A stretch of DNA of 64,000 nt from an uncultured Lachnospiraceae bacterium (lineage in GTDB: Bacteria > Bacillota > Clostridia > Lachnospirales > Lachnospiraceae). This document shows positions 62,948-64,000 of the stretch, piece by piece. Where the stretch lies: assembly GCA_902775895.1 (NCBI GenBank), contig CACYNO010000004.1:56694-120693 (forward strand), read 5' to 3'. How positions within the stretch are numbered: position 1 is the stretch's first letter; each line of letters opens with the position of its first letter. Position numbers and translations under genes: made by a program. A model generated the notes under the pieces. That model did no database searches. It was given only the letters and a program-made list of their open reading frames with translations, and was not told the DNA's origin.

Positions 62948-63031
62948 ATGGTTGATATAGTATGCTACCCTCGCTGCACAACCTGCAAAAAAGCAGTAAA
63001 ATGGCTTGAGGACAATAATATAGAAGCCTAA
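62948..63031 (+). pseudogene. ArsC/Spx-like reductase fragment
   Basis: 28 codons from ATG 62948, MVDIVCYPRCTTCKKAVKWL then EDNNIEA and a stop. This is the N-terminal beta-alpha of arsenate-reductase/Spx-family proteins (CxxxCxxC), whose full length is about 115-130 residues. Read-through continues RYTPKPVVTIEWE before another stop and does not restore the family fold, so it is a remnant. AGGGAG upstream. Confidence 0.65.
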
Positions 63032-63082
63032 AGATACACACCGAAACCGGTGGTTACGATAGAGTGGGAATAAGACCAATGT

Positions 63083-63120
63083 CTCGAACCTCCTTTAAAT
63101 AGGGGGGTTCGGGATTTTTT
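63083..63120 (+). terminator. Terminator in the gene-remnant region
   Basis: CGAACCTCC with GGGGGGTTCG (some G-U) and a T-run, 52 bp after the ArsC fragment. Confidence 0.75.
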
Positions 63121-63147
63121 CTTTTATCATTTTAAGCGTTATTGAAT

Positions 63148-63160
63148 AGACAATTTGTCT
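63148..63160. promoter_or_regulatory. 13-bp palindrome, possible operator
   Basis: AGACAA-T-TTGTCT, exact inverted repeat 30 bp before the HsdM remnant. Its TTGTCT could also serve as a -35 (17 bp before AATAAT). Confidence 0.4.
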
Positions 63161-63190
63161 AAGGTAAAATGATAGATAATAATAACAGGA

Positions 63191-63586
63191 ATAAGTGAGA
63201 GAATAGATGTATCGGCTGAAGCTAATTTTATATGGTCAATTGCAAATAAATTGCGAGGTTCCTATATGCCGGATAAATATGGTGACGTTATCATTCCTAT
63301 GACCATTATTAGAAGGTTTGAATGCGCTCTTGAGGAGACAAAGAAAAAGGTGGTTGAACAATTCAAAAAGAATCCTAACTATCCTGAAAAAGCAATGGAA
63401 AGAATTTCTGGCTATCAGTTTTTCAATATAAGCGAGTATAATCTTGCAGTTATGATAGACGCATGCCCCATGAAGCGCGCAGGCCAGCCGGAGGACATCG
63501 CAAATGTGGCGCTTTTCCTTGCAAGTGATGATTCATCATTTATCGACGGACAGGTTATAAAGGTAGATGGTGGGTTTGAAGCGTAA
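63191..63586 (+). pseudogene. Chimeric remnant: HsdM N-terminus fused to short-chain dehydrogenase C-terminus
   Basis: Open frame from 63191 (no usable start codon; first in-frame ATG 63266 is internal) to TAA 63586. The first about 85 codons read [40 protein letters not shown], a type I restriction M-subunit N-terminus (HsdM). At about codon 95 it switches to [35 protein letters not shown], the C-terminus of a short-chain dehydrogenase. No methyltransferase catalytic (NPPF/Y) or SDR YxxxK motif is left. Must be a deletion fusion and is probably non-functional. No HsdR or HsdS in the window. Confidence 0.75.
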
Positions 63587-63634
63587 CACGAAGGAAACCG
63601 CCCCAGGATTACATGATTTTTGACAGATTCCTCA

Positions 63635-63663
63635 TTGTGTAACAAGTAGTAATAATGTATAAT
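63635..63663 (+). promoter_or_regulatory. Putative promoter in the right-hand remnant region
   Basis: TTGTGT (63635-63640), 17-bp spacer, TATAAT (63658-63663). Confidence 0.55.
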
Positions 63664-63691
63664 CTTAACAGGAACACCTGAAATTATTACT

Positions 63692-63838
63692 ATGTGTGAG
63701 GGGTTGATCTATGTGACGGAAAAAACCAAGATCATACATATAATCATAAAATGCCATACTGAATTACCGGTATGCATTTACGGCATCTTTGCGGTCAAAA
63801 ATGACCTGCAGGGGTGCTTTATTTTTTTACTAAAATAA
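63692..63838 (+). other. 48-codon ORF or structured leader
   Basis: Starts ATGTGTGAGGGG (no credible RBS), peptide MCEGLIYVTEKTKIIHI... is unlike any family I know. The same DNA contains two hairpins: CATAC/GTATG, and TGCGGTCA-AAAA-TGACCTGCA followed by a T-rich stretch. It may be a 5' leader of the truncated ORF at 63850, rather than a coding sequence. Confidence 0.3.
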
Positions 63839-63849
63839 AGGAGCAGGAA

Positions 63850-63906
63850 ATGGAAAAGAAAAACTTTTTTAAAAAAGCAATGATCATCTCGTTTTCTTTG
63901 GGATAA
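63850..63906 (+). pseudogene. Truncated signal-peptide ORF
   Basis: ATG 63850 with GGAGC 6 bp upstream, peptide MEKKNFFKKAMIISFSLG and a stop. It looks like the start of an exported protein (basic then hydrophobic) cut short by mutation or deletion. From 63907 to 64000 there is only AT-rich sequence with a TATAAT at 63909 and no clear gene. Confidence 0.45.
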
Positions 63907-64000
63907 CGTATAATAAGTTTCGCAAATTTAAATAAAAAGTAGACACAGCTTGTTGCCATCGGTAGAATTAAAGTAAGCAAAAACAAAATTCGCCGAAAAG

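Overview
The window reads as a chromosomal segment of an anaerobic Gram-positive clostridium, most likely a Lachnospiraceae member (Butyrivibrio/Lachnospira-like). This rests on gene content and order, moderate GC (low-to-mid 40s per cent by eye), clostridial gene blocks (dxs-tlyA-nadK-argR-recN; polA-coaE-yycJ; metG-tatD-rsmA; ispF-cysE-cysS-mrnC-rlmB), Rex, ATP-type PEP carboxykinase, and a SCIFF ranthipeptide locus. Strong GGAGG-type ribosome binding sites and sigma-A-like promoters with 17-18 bp spacers are common. No rRNA, CRISPR array, integrase or intact transposase was seen.

Layout. 1-9853: housekeeping (end of dxs, tlyA, nadK, argR, recN, a secreted NlpC/P60 hydrolase, tRNA-Leu, polA, coaE, a YycJ-like metallo-beta-lactamase-fold protein). 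9854-14620: an accessory patch with a candidate structured RNA, a small XRE regulator facing a RES-domain (NAD+-degrading toxin-like) gene, and a leucine-rich-repeat/Big2/CWB2 surface protein built on 63-bp tandem repeats. 14701-31551: gdhA, folC, a zinc-ribbon/TPR membrane protein, yigZ, a DUF5685-DnaJ pair, metG-tatD-rsmA, a lipoprotein, tadA, a urea-transporter-family protein, a lipoprotein that looks like a catalytically dead M1 peptidase, a low-molecular-weight phosphatase and purF. 31634-42512: six-tRNA territory (Val, Met, Thr and two divergent Leu here, plus Leu at 5436), FUSC, ispF-cysE-cysS-mrnC-rlmB, pckA, an aminotransferase and a lipid kinase. 42660-48835: NADP-type zinc alcohol dehydrogenase followed by a CobW-family GTPase and a small monooxygenase; the SCIFF precursor and its radical-SAM maturase; recJ; HU. 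49069-57520: rex, nnrD, alr, corC-like, metY, ilvN-ilvC, mecA and an S66 peptidase. 57577-62820: GtrA, an unknown 178-residue protein and a 1300-residue surface protein. 62821-64000: decayed DNA with fragments of an ArsC/Spx-like gene, a chimera of HsdM and a short-chain dehydrogenase, and short ORFs.

How it works together. Most genes are ordinary information-processing and central-metabolism functions (isoprenoid MEP pathway, cysteine, methionine and branched-chain amino acid synthesis, NAD(P) homeostasis). The unusual material is concentrated in three places: 9854-14620 (RNA, XRE/RES, repeat-rich surface protein), 45130-46767 (ranthipeptide), and 58249-64000 (unknown protein, large surface protein, gene remnants). 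No wholly new system could be proven; the best candidates for something undescribed are the structured RNA at 9855-9974 and the XRE/RES/LRR cluster beside it.
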